Assembly (NCBI GenBank): GCA_016617495.1
Contig: WYCU01000002.1
Span: 149,204 to 213,203 of the forward strand
DNA: 64,000 nucleotides
Reading direction: 5' to 3'
From: Azonexaceae bacterium s22
GTDB lineage: Bacteria; Pseudomonadota; Gammaproteobacteria; Burkholderiales; Rhodocyclaceae
Made by a program: the position numbers and the translations under genes. The notes below the pieces were generated by a model, which saw only the letters and a program-made list of their open reading frames with translations, did not search any database and had not been told where the DNA came from. This document shows positions 35,930-44,179 of this stretch, one piece after another. Every line of letters starts with the position of its first letter. The first letter of the stretch is position 1.

Positions 35930-36850
35930 ATGAGTCTTCTCTCGCTCATCGCAGTATTCCTCATCGAGCAATTCCAGCCTCTCAACTACCGCCGCGTGAT
36001 CGAAACGCCGCTACAGGCTTGGGCAGATTTCATCGAGTCGCGATTCAATGCCGGTGAATATCGTCACGGGGTAATCGGCTGGTGTTTCGCCATTCTTTTG
36101 CCGACCCTGCTGGTGGCCGCCCTCCAGATCGCACTTTGGCAGTTCAACCTGCTGGCGGCGCTGTTGTTCAATATCCTGGTCCTTTATCTGACCATGGGCT
36201 TCCGTCAGTTCAGCCACCACTACACCCAGATCCAGTTGGCCCTGAGGGTCGGCGATCTGGAGCGTGCCCGCGAGGTCCTGGCCAGTTGGCGAGGGATGTC
36301 CACGCAAAATCTGGATGCCCGCGAGATTGCGCGCCTGACCATGGAGACGGCGCTGCTGGCTTCCCATCGTCATGTATTCGGCGTACTTTTTTGCTATGTC
36401 GTGCTGGGGCCTTGTGGTGCGGTGCTTTACCGTCTCTCGTCCGTGGTGACTGACCGTTGGCAGGGGATCGATGTTGCGCAGCACAACGATTTTGCCGCCT
36501 TTTCCCGACAGGTTTTCGGTATGATCGAATGGTTGCCCGCGCGAGCGACAGCGGTGGCTTTTGCCATCGTTGGCGATTTCGAGGACGCGATGCATTGCTG
36601 GCGTACGCAAGCCGAGGCTTGGGGAAATCGCAATCTGGGCATTGTGCTTGCGGCGGGGGCGGGTGCTTTGGGTGTTCAGCTTGGCATGCCGTTCGCCGAA
36701 GGTGTCGAAGTGGTCGATCGTGCGGAACTCGGTCTTGGTGACCCCGCCGACGTCGACGTCATGCAACGTGCCGTTGGACTGGTCTGGCGTGCTACATTGC
36801 TATGGATGTTGTTGCTGTTTTTGTTGGGGCTTGCCAGTCTGGCAGGCTGA
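35930..36850 (+). CDS. CobD/CbiB-family membrane protein
   Basis: A 306-aa protein with several membrane helices near both ends (LLPTLLVAALQIALW, LLAALLFNILVLYL, and a C-terminal LLWMLLLFLLGLASLAG). The layout (IEQFQPLNYRR start, MGFRQFSHHYTQIQ, RLTMETALLASHRHVFGVLF) matches a CobD/CbiB-like family found widely in betaproteobacteria outside cobalamin operons. True CobD makes adenosylcobinamide, but with no cob genes near, that role is uncertain. Confidence 0.8.
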   Translation: MSLLSLIAVFLIEQFQPLNYRRVIETPLQAWADFIESRFNAGEYRHGVIGWCFAILLPTLLVAALQIALWQFNLLAALLFNILVLYLTMGFRQFSHHYTQIQLALRVGDLERAREVLASWRGMSTQNLDAREIARLTMETALLASHRHVFGVLFCYVVLGPCGAVLYRLSSVVTDRWQGIDVAQHNDFAAFSRQVFGMIEWLPARATAVAFAIVGDFEDAMHCWRTQAEAWGNRNLGIVLAAGAGALGVQLGMPFAEGVEVVDRAELGLGDPADVDVMQRAVGLVWRATLLWMLLLFLLGLASLAG

Positions 36851-36873
36851 ATAATTCTTATCAGGAGGTTGTA

Positions 36874-38055
36874 ATGAGCAGAGAAGTTGTCGTCCTTAGC
36901 GCAGTTCGTTCCCCCATCGGCGCTTTTGGTGGTTCCCTGGCCGATATGGATCCCTGCGATCTGGCCGCTACCGTGATGAAGGAAGCGATTGCTCGCTCCA
37001 ACGTCGATCCGGCCCAGATCAACTACGTCACCGTCGGCACCACGATGCCGGTGGACTCCCGTTACGCCTACGTTTCCCGTGTTGCTTCCATCCAGGCTGG
37101 CCTGCCGATGGATTCCGTCGCGATGCAAGTTTCCCGCCTCTGCGCCTCCGGTCTGCAGGGCATCGTCACCACCGCCCAGAACATTCTGCTGGGCGATTGC
37201 GACTACGGCATCGGCGGTGGCGTCGAAGTCATGTCCAAGGTGGCTTACCTGCTGCCCGCCCTGCGTTCCGGTGCCCGCATGGGTGACACCAAGGCCATCG
37301 ACGCCATGGTTGCCGTGCTGACCGATCCGTTCGGCGTCGGCCACATGGGGATTACCGCTGAAAACCTGGCTGCCAAGCATGGCATCAGCCGCGAAGAGCA
37401 GGATGCCTTCGCCGTCGAATCCCAGCGTCGTGCCGCTGCCGCCATCGATGCTGGCCACTTCAAGTCCCAGATCCTGCCGATCGTCAAGCAGACCCGCAAG
37501 GGCGAAGTCGTGTTCGATACCGACGAGCATCTCAAGCGTGGCACCACGCTGGAGTCGCTGGCCAAGATGAAGCCGGCCTTCAAGAAGGACGGTACCGTCA
37601 CTGCCGGTAACGCCTCCGGCATCAACGACGGCGCTGCCTTCTTCGTGCTCGCCGACGCCGCCAAGGCTGCCGCTGCCGGCCAGAAGCCGATCGCCCGCAT
37701 GGTCTCCTACGCGGTGGCCGGCGTGCCGAACGACGTCATGGGCGAAGGCCCGATCCCGGCGACCCAACTGGCGCTGAAGAAGGCCGGTCTGACGCTGGAC
37801 CAGATGGACGTTATCGAATCCAACGAAGCCTTTGCCGCTCAAGCCCTGTCCGTTTCCAAGGTCCTCGGCCTCGATCCGGCCAAGACCAACCCGAACGGCG
37901 GCGCGATCGCCCTCGGCCACCCGGTCGGCTGTTCCGGTGCGTTCATCGCCACCAAGGCAATCTATGAAATGAACCGCATCGGCGGCAAGTACTGCCTCGT
38001 CACCATGTGTATCGGTGGCGGCCAGGGTATCGCCGTGATCTTCGAACGCGTCTGA
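36874..38055 (+). CDS. acetyl-CoA acetyltransferase / beta-ketothiolase
   Basis: A 393-aa thiolase II. The acyl-accepting Cys is in SRLCASGLQG, the second pair in GGAIALGHPVGCSGA and CIGGGQG; NEAFAAQ is also typical. It condenses acetyl-CoA or cleaves beta-ketoacyl-CoA, as in polyhydroxyalkanoate synthesis (PhaA/BktB) or fatty-acid breakdown. phaB or phaC are not adjacent, so the pathway is unclear. ATG at 36874 has AGGAGG six bases upstream, and codon use is very biased, suggesting high expression. A strong terminator follows. Confidence 0.92.
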   Translation: MSREVVVLSAVRSPIGAFGGSLADMDPCDLAATVMKEAIARSNVDPAQINYVTVGTTMPVDSRYAYVSRVASIQAGLPMDSVAMQVSRLCASGLQGIVTTAQNILLGDCDYGIGGGVEVMSKVAYLLPALRSGARMGDTKAIDAMVAVLTDPFGVGHMGITAENLAAKHGISREEQDAFAVESQRRAAAAIDAGHFKSQILPIVKQTRKGEVVFDTDEHLKRGTTLESLAKMKPAFKKDGTVTAGNASGINDGAAFFVLADAAKAAAAGQKPIARMVSYAVAGVPNDVMGEGPIPATQLALKKAGLTLDQMDVIESNEAFAAQALSVSKVLGLDPAKTNPNGGAIALGHPVGCSGAFIATKAIYEMNRIGGKYCLVTMCIGGGQGIAVIFERV

Positions 38056-38076
38056 TCGTTTCGCGACACGTTTGAC

Positions 38077-38111
38077 AAAGGCCCGCCGGCGACAGCCGGC
38101 GGGCCTTTTCA
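38077..38111 (+). terminator. intrinsic terminator after the thiolase gene
   Basis: AAAGGCCCGCCGGC, loop GACA, GCCGGCGGGCCTTTT. A 14-bp perfect stem with tetraloop and T-run, 21 bases after the stop. Confidence 0.9.
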
Positions 38112-38256
38112 TTTGCACCACTTTCGCCGCAGTTGCACCGCTTTGGGGCGTGGCTAGGGAGAATTCAGCAGTTGGGCGCCCGGGTTGTGCATTTTTCCCG
38201 GTGGCATGGAACCTGCTGATTGCATTCCGAGAGCATCCTCAGCGACGAGTACAAAA

Positions 38257-39669
38257 ATGAACTTCTACAACGAAATGATGGACGCCAACGGCGGTGTCCG
38301 CGCTCATTACAAGCTGTACGACGAGTGGCTCAAGGCGACGCCCGCCGAGCGCATCGCGCGCAAGCGGGCCGAGGCCGATCTGGCCTTCCATCGCGTCGGC
38401 ATTACCTTCGCGGTTTATGGTGAAGAAGCCGGGAAGGAGCGCCTGATTCCTTTCGACATCATCCCGCGGATCATTCCCTCCGCCGAGTGGAAGGCCCTGC
38501 AATCCGGGCTGCGGCAGCGCGTCAAGGCGCTGAACATGTTCCTCTGGGACGTGTATCACGATCAGGAAATCCTCAAGGCCGGTGTTATCCCCGCGGAGCA
38601 GGTACTGAACAACGCGCAGTATCGGCCGGTGATGAAGGGCGTCGATGTGCCGGGGCGCATTTACGCGCACATTACCGGGGTCGATATCGTGCGGGCGGGT
38701 GCCGGTGAGTTCTACGTCCTCGAAGACAACCTGCGGGTGCCGTCCGGCGTTTCCTACATGCTCGAAGACCGCAAGATGATGATGCGGCTTTTCCCGGAAC
38801 TGTTCGCCAAGCACAAGGTTGCGCCGGTCCAGCACTACCCGGACATGCTGCTGGAAAAACTGCGCGCCGTGTCGCCCAAGGGCGTCACCAATCCGACCGT
38901 CGTGGTCCTCACGCCGGGGGCCTACAACAGCGCCTATTTCGAGCATACCTTCCTGGCTCAGCAGATGGGTGTGGAACTGGTCGAAGGACGTGACCTGTTC
39001 GTGAAGGATGAAGTGGTCTACATGCGCACCACGCAGGGCCCGCAGCGCGTCGATGTCATCTATCGCCGCATCGACGACGACTTCCTCGACCCAACCGTAT
39101 TCCGTGCCGATTCGGCTTTGGGCGTGCCGGGTATTCTCAAGGCTTACCAAGCCGGCAACGTCACCCTGGCCAATGCCATCGGGACCGGTGTGGCCGACGA
39201 CAAGTCGATCTATCCCTATGTGCCGGACATGATCAAGTTCTACCTCGGCGAAGAACCGAAGCTGAACAACGTGCCGACCTACATGTGCCGCAAGCCGGAC
39301 GATCTGAAATATGTGCTCGACCACCTGCCCGAGCTGGTGGTGAAGGAAGTGCATGGCGCCGGTGGCTACGGCATGCTGGTGGGCCCGGCTTCGACCAAGG
39401 AGCAGATCGAGCATTTTCGCAAGCTGCTCATCGACAAGCCGGACGGTTACATTGCGCAGCCGACGCTGGCCCTTTCCAACTGCCCGACCTTCGTCGAAGA
39501 AGGCATCGCACCGCGCCATCTGGACCTGCGCCCGTTTGTGCTGTCGTCCGGGGAGTGCGTGAACATGGTGCCCGGCGGCCTGACCCGCGTGGCGCTGACC
39601 AAGGGTTCGCTGGTGGTCAATTCCTCGCAAGGCGGCGGCACCAAGGACACCTGGGTCCTCGAAGACTGA
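38257..39669 (+). CDS. circularly permuted ATP-grasp type 2 protein
   Basis: A 470-aa protein with the circularly permuted ATP-grasp fold: FYVLEDNLRVPSGVSYMLED, VVVLTPGAYNSAYFEH and the late VVKEVHGAGGYGMLVGP. ATP-grasp ligases activate a carboxylate as acyl phosphate; the family is predicted to be a peptide-type ligase, often beside an alpha-E protein, a transglutaminase-like protein and sometimes an Anbu peptidase. Here only the alpha-E gene follows. ATG at 38257 begins MNFYNEMMDANGG. Confidence 0.88.
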   Translation: MNFYNEMMDANGGVRAHYKLYDEWLKATPAERIARKRAEADLAFHRVGITFAVYGEEAGKERLIPFDIIPRIIPSAEWKALQSGLRQRVKALNMFLWDVYHDQEILKAGVIPAEQVLNNAQYRPVMKGVDVPGRIYAHITGVDIVRAGAGEFYVLEDNLRVPSGVSYMLEDRKMMMRLFPELFAKHKVAPVQHYPDMLLEKLRAVSPKGVTNPTVVVLTPGAYNSAYFEHTFLAQQMGVELVEGRDLFVKDEVVYMRTTQGPQRVDVIYRRIDDDFLDPTVFRADSALGVPGILKAYQAGNVTLANAIGTGVADDKSIYPYVPDMIKFYLGEEPKLNNVPTYMCRKPDDLKYVLDHLPELVVKEVHGAGGYGMLVGPASTKEQIEHFRKLLIDKPDGYIAQPTLALSNCPTFVEEGIAPRHLDLRPFVLSSGECVNMVPGGLTRVALTKGSLVVNSSQGGGTKDTWVLED

Positions 39670-39687
39670 TCAAGGGAGAATACGAAC

Positions 39688-40635
39688 ATGCTTTCACGTA
39701 CAGCCGATCACTTGTTCTGGATGGCGCGCTATATGGAGCGCGCCGAAAACCTCGCACGTCTGCTCGACGTTACCTGGCAGATGTCCATGGTGCCGCAGGC
39801 CGAAGCCGCGGTGAACCAGAGCTGGAACGCCATCATTGCCCTGAACAGTCTGGAGGAGGCGTTTGCCGCCAAATACCAGACGGTCAATGGCGAAAACGTC
39901 CTCAAGTTCATGGTCAGCGACGCCGACAATTACGCGTCGATCTATAGCTGCCTGCGTATGGCCCGTGAGAACGCCCATGCGGTGCGCGGCACGCTGACCA
40001 CCGAAATGTGGGAAACGCTCAACTCGACCTGGCTGGAAGCGCGCGACCGCCAGTTCGATCAGATCGTGGCCTCCGGCATTGGCGACTATTTCGACTGGGT
40101 CAAGATGCGTTCCTCGCTGACGCGTGGCACCACGCTCGGCACGCTGCTGCAGGACGAAGCCTACAACTTCATCCGTCTTGGTACGCTGCTCGAACGTGCC
40201 GACAACACCGCCCGGATTCTGGACGTCAAATACCACGTTCTGCCCACCCACGAGGATGAGGGGGCGTCCGATTTCTACGAGTGGGGCGCCTTGCTGCGTT
40301 CGGTTTCGGCCTTCGAGGTGTATCGCAAGGTGTACCGCGATGTCATTACCCCGGGGCGCGTGGCTGAATTGCTCATCCTCAACAAGGACATGCCGCGCTC
40401 GCTGCATTTCTGCATGAACAGCGTCATCAAGAACCTCGACCTGATCGCCAACCGCCAGTCCGGCGAAACGGCGCGGCAGGCCGGTTTGCTGCACGCCCAA
40501 CTGCATTACGCGCGCATCGAAGACATCCTCGAACACGGTCTGCACGAATGGCTGACTGACTTCATGGATCGCATCTATGCGCTGGGCGACGGCATCAGCA
40601 AGGACTTCCTGGTCCCCAGCCTTGAAGCCGCCTGA
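39688..40635 (+). CDS. alpha-E (DUF403) domain protein
   Basis: A 315-aa all-helical protein beginning MLSRTADHLFWMARYMERAEN, the family signature, with RGTLTTEMWETLNSTW and LGTLLERADNTARILDVKY further on. Function unknown; genetically tied to the ATP-grasp partner 18 bases upstream, after GGGAGA. A terminator 17 bases downstream closes the two-gene operon, so the transglutaminase often found third is absent. Confidence 0.88.
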   Translation: MLSRTADHLFWMARYMERAENLARLLDVTWQMSMVPQAEAAVNQSWNAIIALNSLEEAFAAKYQTVNGENVLKFMVSDADNYASIYSCLRMARENAHAVRGTLTTEMWETLNSTWLEARDRQFDQIVASGIGDYFDWVKMRSSLTRGTTLGTLLQDEAYNFIRLGTLLERADNTARILDVKYHVLPTHEDEGASDFYEWGALLRSVSAFEVYRKVYRDVITPGRVAELLILNKDMPRSLHFCMNSVIKNLDLIANRQSGETARQAGLLHAQLHYARIEDILEHGLHEWLTDFMDRIYALGDGISKDFLVPSLEAA

Positions 40636-40651
40636 GGCCGCGTAGCGACAG

Positions 40652-40682
40652 AAAAAGGGCCATGCAGTGCATGGCCCTTTTT
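40652..40682 (+). terminator. intrinsic terminator after the alpha-E gene
   Basis: AAAAAGGGCCATGCA, short loop, TGCATGGCCCTTTTT. Long perfect stem with flanking A/T runs; could also serve the convergent gene ending at 40730. Confidence 0.9.
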
Positions 40683-40729
40683 GTTTCCGGCATTGCTTCG
40701 ATGCCGGGAAGCCTAGTGGCGAGTGCGGA

Positions 40730-41035
40730 TCACCAGGCGCGCGCACCCATCAGGTAGCGTCGCGTTTCCTTGTGTTCCATCGGGGGCGCAGCCTCGGGGG
40801 CGGGCGCCGGGGCGATCTCGCTGTTTGCTGCAGCCGGCAGGATCTGGTCCCGCAAGCGCAGCACCATGACGAGCAGTTCCTCGTCCTCGGCCGCATCTTC
40901 GATGTCCTGAAGACGCTGACGCGCGTAATTCGGGTCGCGGGTCAGCTTTTCGAGATCGACCGTCTCACCAAGCGAACGCTTCACCTGCAATTTGAAGCGG
41001 GCCAGTAACTGCGCCTGTTCCATTCGCGTATCCAT
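40730..41035 (-). CDS. hypothetical protein, helical with Pro/Ala-rich tail
   Basis: A 101-aa protein I do not recognise. The first 75 residues are charged and helical (MEQAQLLARFKLQVKRSL, LQDIEDAAEDEELLVMVLR); a Pro/Ala linker then leads to ETRRYLMGARAW. ATG at 41035 follows AGGAG with ten-base spacing. Alone between convergent alpha-E and downstream ureG; no clue to function. Confidence 0.65.
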   Translation of the reverse strand: MDTRMEQAQLLARFKLQVKRSLGETVDLEKLTRDPNYARQRLQDIEDAAEDEELLVMVLRLRDQILPAAANSEIAPAPAPEAAPPMEHKETRRYLMGARAW

Positions 41036-41210
41036 AGGCTTGTGTTCTCCTTTTTGGTCTTGAATTCCCGTTGGGGTCGGGTAACTCAATTTAGCGAGAA
41101 TCGTGCCGATGGCAGGCGAATTTATTTTTCCTTAAATATCAATGATTTGTGTTTTTTTGGCTGATGGCGGCAGCGGATTGAGGAACTGTACTGGTGCGGC
41201 CAGCCCCCAT

Positions 41211-41251
41211 CGGTCCTCAGAATGGTGCACTGCGGCAGTGCTTGAGGACCG
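41211..41251. repeat. long two-part inverted repeat downstream of ureG
   Basis: Outer arms CGGTCCTCA / TGAGGACCG enclose inner arms GCACTGC / GCAGTGC with one base between. No T-run follows on either side, so it is not a clear intrinsic terminator. May be a REP-like or RNA-stabilising element at the end of the urease operon. Confidence 0.6.
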
Positions 41252-41297
41252 TTCGGTCCAGGCGACGGACACGCCCGCCGCGCGCGGCGAATACCCC

Positions 41298-41903
41298 CTA
41301 AAGCATGCCTTTTTCGCGAATGAAGGCAATGATCGTGTCGAGGCCATGCCCGGTTTTCAGGTTGGTAAACACGAAGGGCCGGGTGCCGCGCTGGGCTTTG
41401 GCATCGTGTTCCATGACCTCCAGCGAAGCCCCTACCATTGGCGCGAGGTCAATCTTGTTGATGACCAGCAGGTCGGATTTGGTGATGCCCGGGCCGCCCT
41501 TGCGCGGAATTTTCTCGCCGGCGGCGACGTCGATCACGTAGATGGTCAGGTCGGAGAGTTCGGGCGAGAACGTCGCGGCCAGATTGTCGCCGCCGGATTC
41601 GACAAGAATCAGTTCGACGCCGGGAAAGGCGCGTTGCAGGCGGTCCACGGCTTCCAGGTTGATCGACGCATCTTCGCGGATGGCGGTGTGCGGGCAACCG
41701 CCGGTTTCGACGCCGATGATGCGTTCGGGCGCCAGCGCGGAATGGCGGACCAGGAACTGGGCATCCTCGGCGGTGTAGATGTCGTTGGTCACGACGGCCA
41801 TGTCGATCTGCTCGCGCAGGGCTTGGCACAGGGCCAGCGTCAGGGCGGTCTTGCCGGAACCGACGGGGCCGCCGATGCCCACTCTCAAGGCTTGTTTGCT
41901 CAT
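41298..41903 (-). CDS. ureG: urease accessory GTPase UreG
   Basis: A 201-aa SIMIBI-class GTPase that delivers nickel to urease with UreD, UreE and UreF. The P-loop is [14 protein letters not shown], followed by [16 protein letters not shown] with the metal-binding Cys-Pro-His, [16 protein letters not shown] and NKIDLAP. ATG at 41903 lies four bases past the ureF stop. Last gene of the urease operon. Confidence 0.97.
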   Translation of the reverse strand: MSKQALRVGIGGPVGSGKTALTLALCQALREQIDMAVVTNDIYTAEDAQFLVRHSALAPERIIGVETGGCPHTAIREDASINLEAVDRLQRAFPGVELILVESGGDNLAATFSPELSDLTIYVIDVAAGEKIPRKGGPGITKSDLLVINKIDLAPMVGASLEVMEHDAKAQRGTRPFVFTNLKTGHGLDTIIAFIREKGML

Positions 41904-41907
41904 GGTT

Positions 41908-42591
41908 TTACGATCTGAAAAGACGGGAATACTGGGTTTCGTGCCGCGCGCAGGCGATGGCGAAACCGGGGGTGAAATTGGACCATGCGGTTTTTGGCCT
42001 TTTTTGGGCGTCGACCGCGACAATCGGTATTTGAACGGCCAGTGCCGCCAGCAGGCGCTGCCCGGCGGCCTGGCCGAGCGGTACGGCCTTGAGTGCGGCC
42101 ATGACCTGATTTTCCGCCCAGGACCACAGGTAGGCGGTGACGGCAGCCGCCTGTTCGATCTCCCAGGCGACGGCGAGCGCCGTCCACACCGTGGGGAAGG
42201 CGACTTCCGGCTGCGCATCCAGGGTGTCGGCCAGCGGCAGCAGCCTTTCGTCGCGCAGGTCGCGCAGCAGGCGGCGCAGCGAAAAACCCATCTGCACCGT
42301 TTCGGCGCGCAGCTCGGCCGATTCGCGGCTGGCCAGAAATTCCGCATTGAGCGCGCGTACCGACGCCATATCCTTGTCGCGCCAGGCCTGCATCAAGGCC
42401 ACCAGCAAGGGCGCTTCATAGCAGCCGATGCTATGACGCAGCAGATCGGCGATCCAGCGGCCGGCGCCGGCTTCGTCGCGGATCACGCCGGATTCCACCG
42501 CCCATTCCAGGCCCTGCGAATAGGTGTAGGCGCCCACCGGCAGGGCAGGGCTGGCCAGTTGCAGCAGGCGGGTGAGTGCGAGCTGCGACAT
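41908..42591 (-). CDS. ureF: urease accessory protein UreF
   Basis: A 227-aa helical protein: [21 protein letters not shown] start and the family end [13 protein letters not shown]. UreF binds UreD on the apo-urease and acts as a checkpoint for UreG. Residues about 189-200 ([13 protein letters not shown]) are encoded by a dispersed-repeat copy and differ from the usual UreF sequence in that loop. ATG at 42591 overlaps the stop of the DUF4239 gene by one base. Confidence 0.95.
   Translation of the reverse strand: MSQLALTRLLQLASPALPVGAYTYSQGLEWAVESGVIRDEAGAGRWIADLLRHSIGCYEAPLLVALMQAWRDKDMASVRALNAEFLASRESAELRAETVQMGFSLRRLLRDLRDERLLPLADTLDAQPEVAFPTVWTALAVAWEIEQAAAVTAYLWSWAENQVMAALKAVPLGQAAGQRLLAALAVQIPIVAVDAQKRPKTAWSNFTPGFAIACARHETQYSRLFRS
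41990..42027 (-). repeat. dispersed 40-bp repeat, copy 4 (inside ureF, sense strand)
   Basis: On the minus strand: ACCGATTGTCGCGGTCGACG, then CCCAAAAAAGGCCAAAAACC. Read in frame in ureF as [12 protein letters not shown], the same frame as in the torD-like gene. Confidence 0.8.
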
Positions 42592-43367
42592 CAGCCGCCC
42601 TCGCCAAGAGCATTCAGGATCGGCGCGTAAGACACTGCCGAGGGTTCCTGGAACGGGTTGCCCTGCACCAGCACGATGGCCGCTGTTGGTGCCGCTGCCA
42701 GCGCGAACAACAGGATCGCCACCAGTGCAGCCTTGGGGTTTTCGGCATGGACGACGGCGACGGAAAGCAGGGTCAGCAGCCCGAGAAAGGCCATGCCCAG
42801 CCACTTGAGCGGATTGATATGGGTCTGGCTGAGGCTGATGCGTAAATCCCGTTCGTCGCGCAGATCGCTGGCCTTGCGCAGCATCAGTGCCTGCACGTTG
42901 GTGCCGGCCGCCCTGGCCATCTCGGGGCTGGCCAGCAGCCCGAGCAGGGCGTCGGATTGCGCCGAAACCTCGCCGCTCACGTGGCGCCGGGCAAGCAGCG
43001 TCCATTCCGCCGCGTTCGCCTTGCCGTAGGCCACCAACTGCCGCCGCAGTTCCACGCCGAGCGGCGAATCGATGTGGCTGGCCAGGATCAGCAGGCTGCG
43101 CAGATCGTCGGCCTCGCGGTGCACGGCGGTCGTCGCCCGGTCATGTGCACTCCAGGTGTCGTTGGCCAGGAAAGCCAGCGTCAGGCCGAAAAGCACGCCA
43201 ATGATGTTGATGAACGGTGGCACCACGCCATTCAGGCCGCGAATGGCCGCCGCCCAACGCGAGCGCGTCATCAGCCAGTGAATGCCCCAAACGGCCGCGA
43301 AGGTGCCGATCACTGCGACGAGGGCATAGCCGTAGTGGTCGTAGGTTTGCAGGTGGGAGAGGTTCAT
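42591..43367 (-). CDS. DUF4239/bestrophin-like membrane protein
   Basis: A 258-aa protein with four predicted membrane helices in two pairs: near residues 15-35 and 45-65 (PFINIIGVLFGLTLAFLAND), then 190-235 (LGMAFLGLLTLLSVAVVH, AALVAILLFALAAAPTAAI). The charged middle (NDTWSAHDRATTAVHREADDL) fits DUF4239, related to bestrophin-like channels. It lies inside the urease operon between the tautomerase and ureF; a role in ion or urea/ammonia movement is only a guess. ATG at 43367. Confidence 0.75.
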   Translation of the reverse strand: MNLSHLQTYDHYGYALVAVIGTFAAVWGIHWLMTRSRWAAAIRGLNGVVPPFINIIGVLFGLTLAFLANDTWSAHDRATTAVHREADDLRSLLILASHIDSPLGVELRRQLVAYGKANAAEWTLLARRHVSGEVSAQSDALLGLLASPEMARAAGTNVQALMLRKASDLRDERDLRISLSQTHINPLKWLGMAFLGLLTLLSVAVVHAENPKAALVAILLFALAAAPTAAIVLVQGNPFQEPSAVSYAPILNALGEGG

Positions 43368-43413
43368 GGTCAAGGGCCGATTCGCGAGGAGGAGGGTCGA
43401 ATGGGGGCAGGAA

Positions 43414-43620
43414 TCAAGGCGTTTGCTGCGTTTTCTTCCAGTCGTCGGTAAGCAGGCCGGCGAAGCCCCAATCGGATTCTTCGATTTCCTGAATCACGAT
43501 ATGGGTGTGCTCCGGCTTCTTGCCCAACACGCGCACCAGCGAGTTCGTGATGTCGCGGACGATTTCCGCCTTTTGCTCACGCGTCGCGCCTTTGGTGATT
43601 TGAACATTGACGTAGGGCAT
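43414..43620 (-). CDS. 4-oxalocrotonate tautomerase family protein
   Basis: A 68-aa protein beginning MPYVNVQITKGATREQKAEI, with the catalytic Pro exposed after Met removal. The rest (VRDITNSLVRVLGKKPEHTHIVIQE) fits the family. These form hexamers and tautomerise enol/keto acids. Its place between ureE and the DUF4239 gene in the urease operon is unexplained but the small gaps (15 and 46 bases) suggest cotranscription. Confidence 0.85.
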   Translation of the reverse strand: MPYVNVQITKGATREQKAEIVRDITNSLVRVLGKKPEHTHIVIQEIEESDWGFAGLLTDDWKKTQQTP

Positions 43621-43635
43621 GCGGTCGCAGTGTCC

Positions 43636-44178
43636 TTAGCGCGGTTTGAACTGGTGGATTTTCGGCACCGAACGGTGCGGGCCGTGGCCGGGGTTGTGCA
43701 GTCCGGCAGGGTCGGCATTGTGTTCGCCGTGGTGGTGATGGCCACCATGTGCGCCATAGGCGCCGGACTCGGGCTGGAACGGCGCTTCGGTTTCATGCAC
43801 CGTGCAGCCCAGCCCCTTCACCATCTCGGCCAGCACATGGTCGGTCTGAAAGCGCAATGTGCCGCCATCGGCCGTCGGCAGGATCTGCACCGGGACATGG
43901 CGGTTGCCGAGGTGATAGGCGGCGCGGGCAAAGAGCAGCGGCGTATGGGCGATGGCCTCGATCAGCTTTTCCGGTGCGGCAAGGATTTCGACGACAGCGC
44001 TGCCATTCTCGGCCGCCAGCTTGTCGCCGCCATGCAGGTGATCGCCGCGCTCCAGAAAGATGCCGGCTTCGCTGCCGGAAGCGAGCGTTACCTTCAGGCG
44101 GCTGCGCTTGCGTTCGTCGTAGGCCAGCGCCACCGAGTCGGTGGCGGGGGCATTCGTGCGTTGGTTGAGGATGAGCAT
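43636..44178 (-). CDS. ureE: urease accessory nickel metallochaperone UreE
   Basis: A 180-aa protein: peptide-binding N-terminal domain (DERKRSRLKVTL, EAGIFLERGDHLHGG) and metal-binding domain ending in a His-rich tail (AHGGHHHHGEHNAD, HNPGHGPHRS). It stores nickel and passes it to UreG. ATG at 44178 is one base beyond the ureC stop and gives MLILNQRTN. Confidence 0.95.
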   Translation of the reverse strand: MLILNQRTNAPATDSVALAYDERKRSRLKVTLASGSEAGIFLERGDHLHGGDKLAAENGSAVVEILAAPEKLIEAIAHTPLLFARAAYHLGNRHVPVQILPTADGGTLRFQTDHVLAEMVKGLGCTVHETEAPFQPESGAYGAHGGHHHHGEHNADPAGLHNPGHGPHRSVPKIHQFKPR

Positions 44179-44179
44179 G

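Noticed and set aside
36676-38121. A 481-codon open frame on the minus strand
   Set aside because: Antisense to the thiolase gene, which has a perfect family match and ribosome site.
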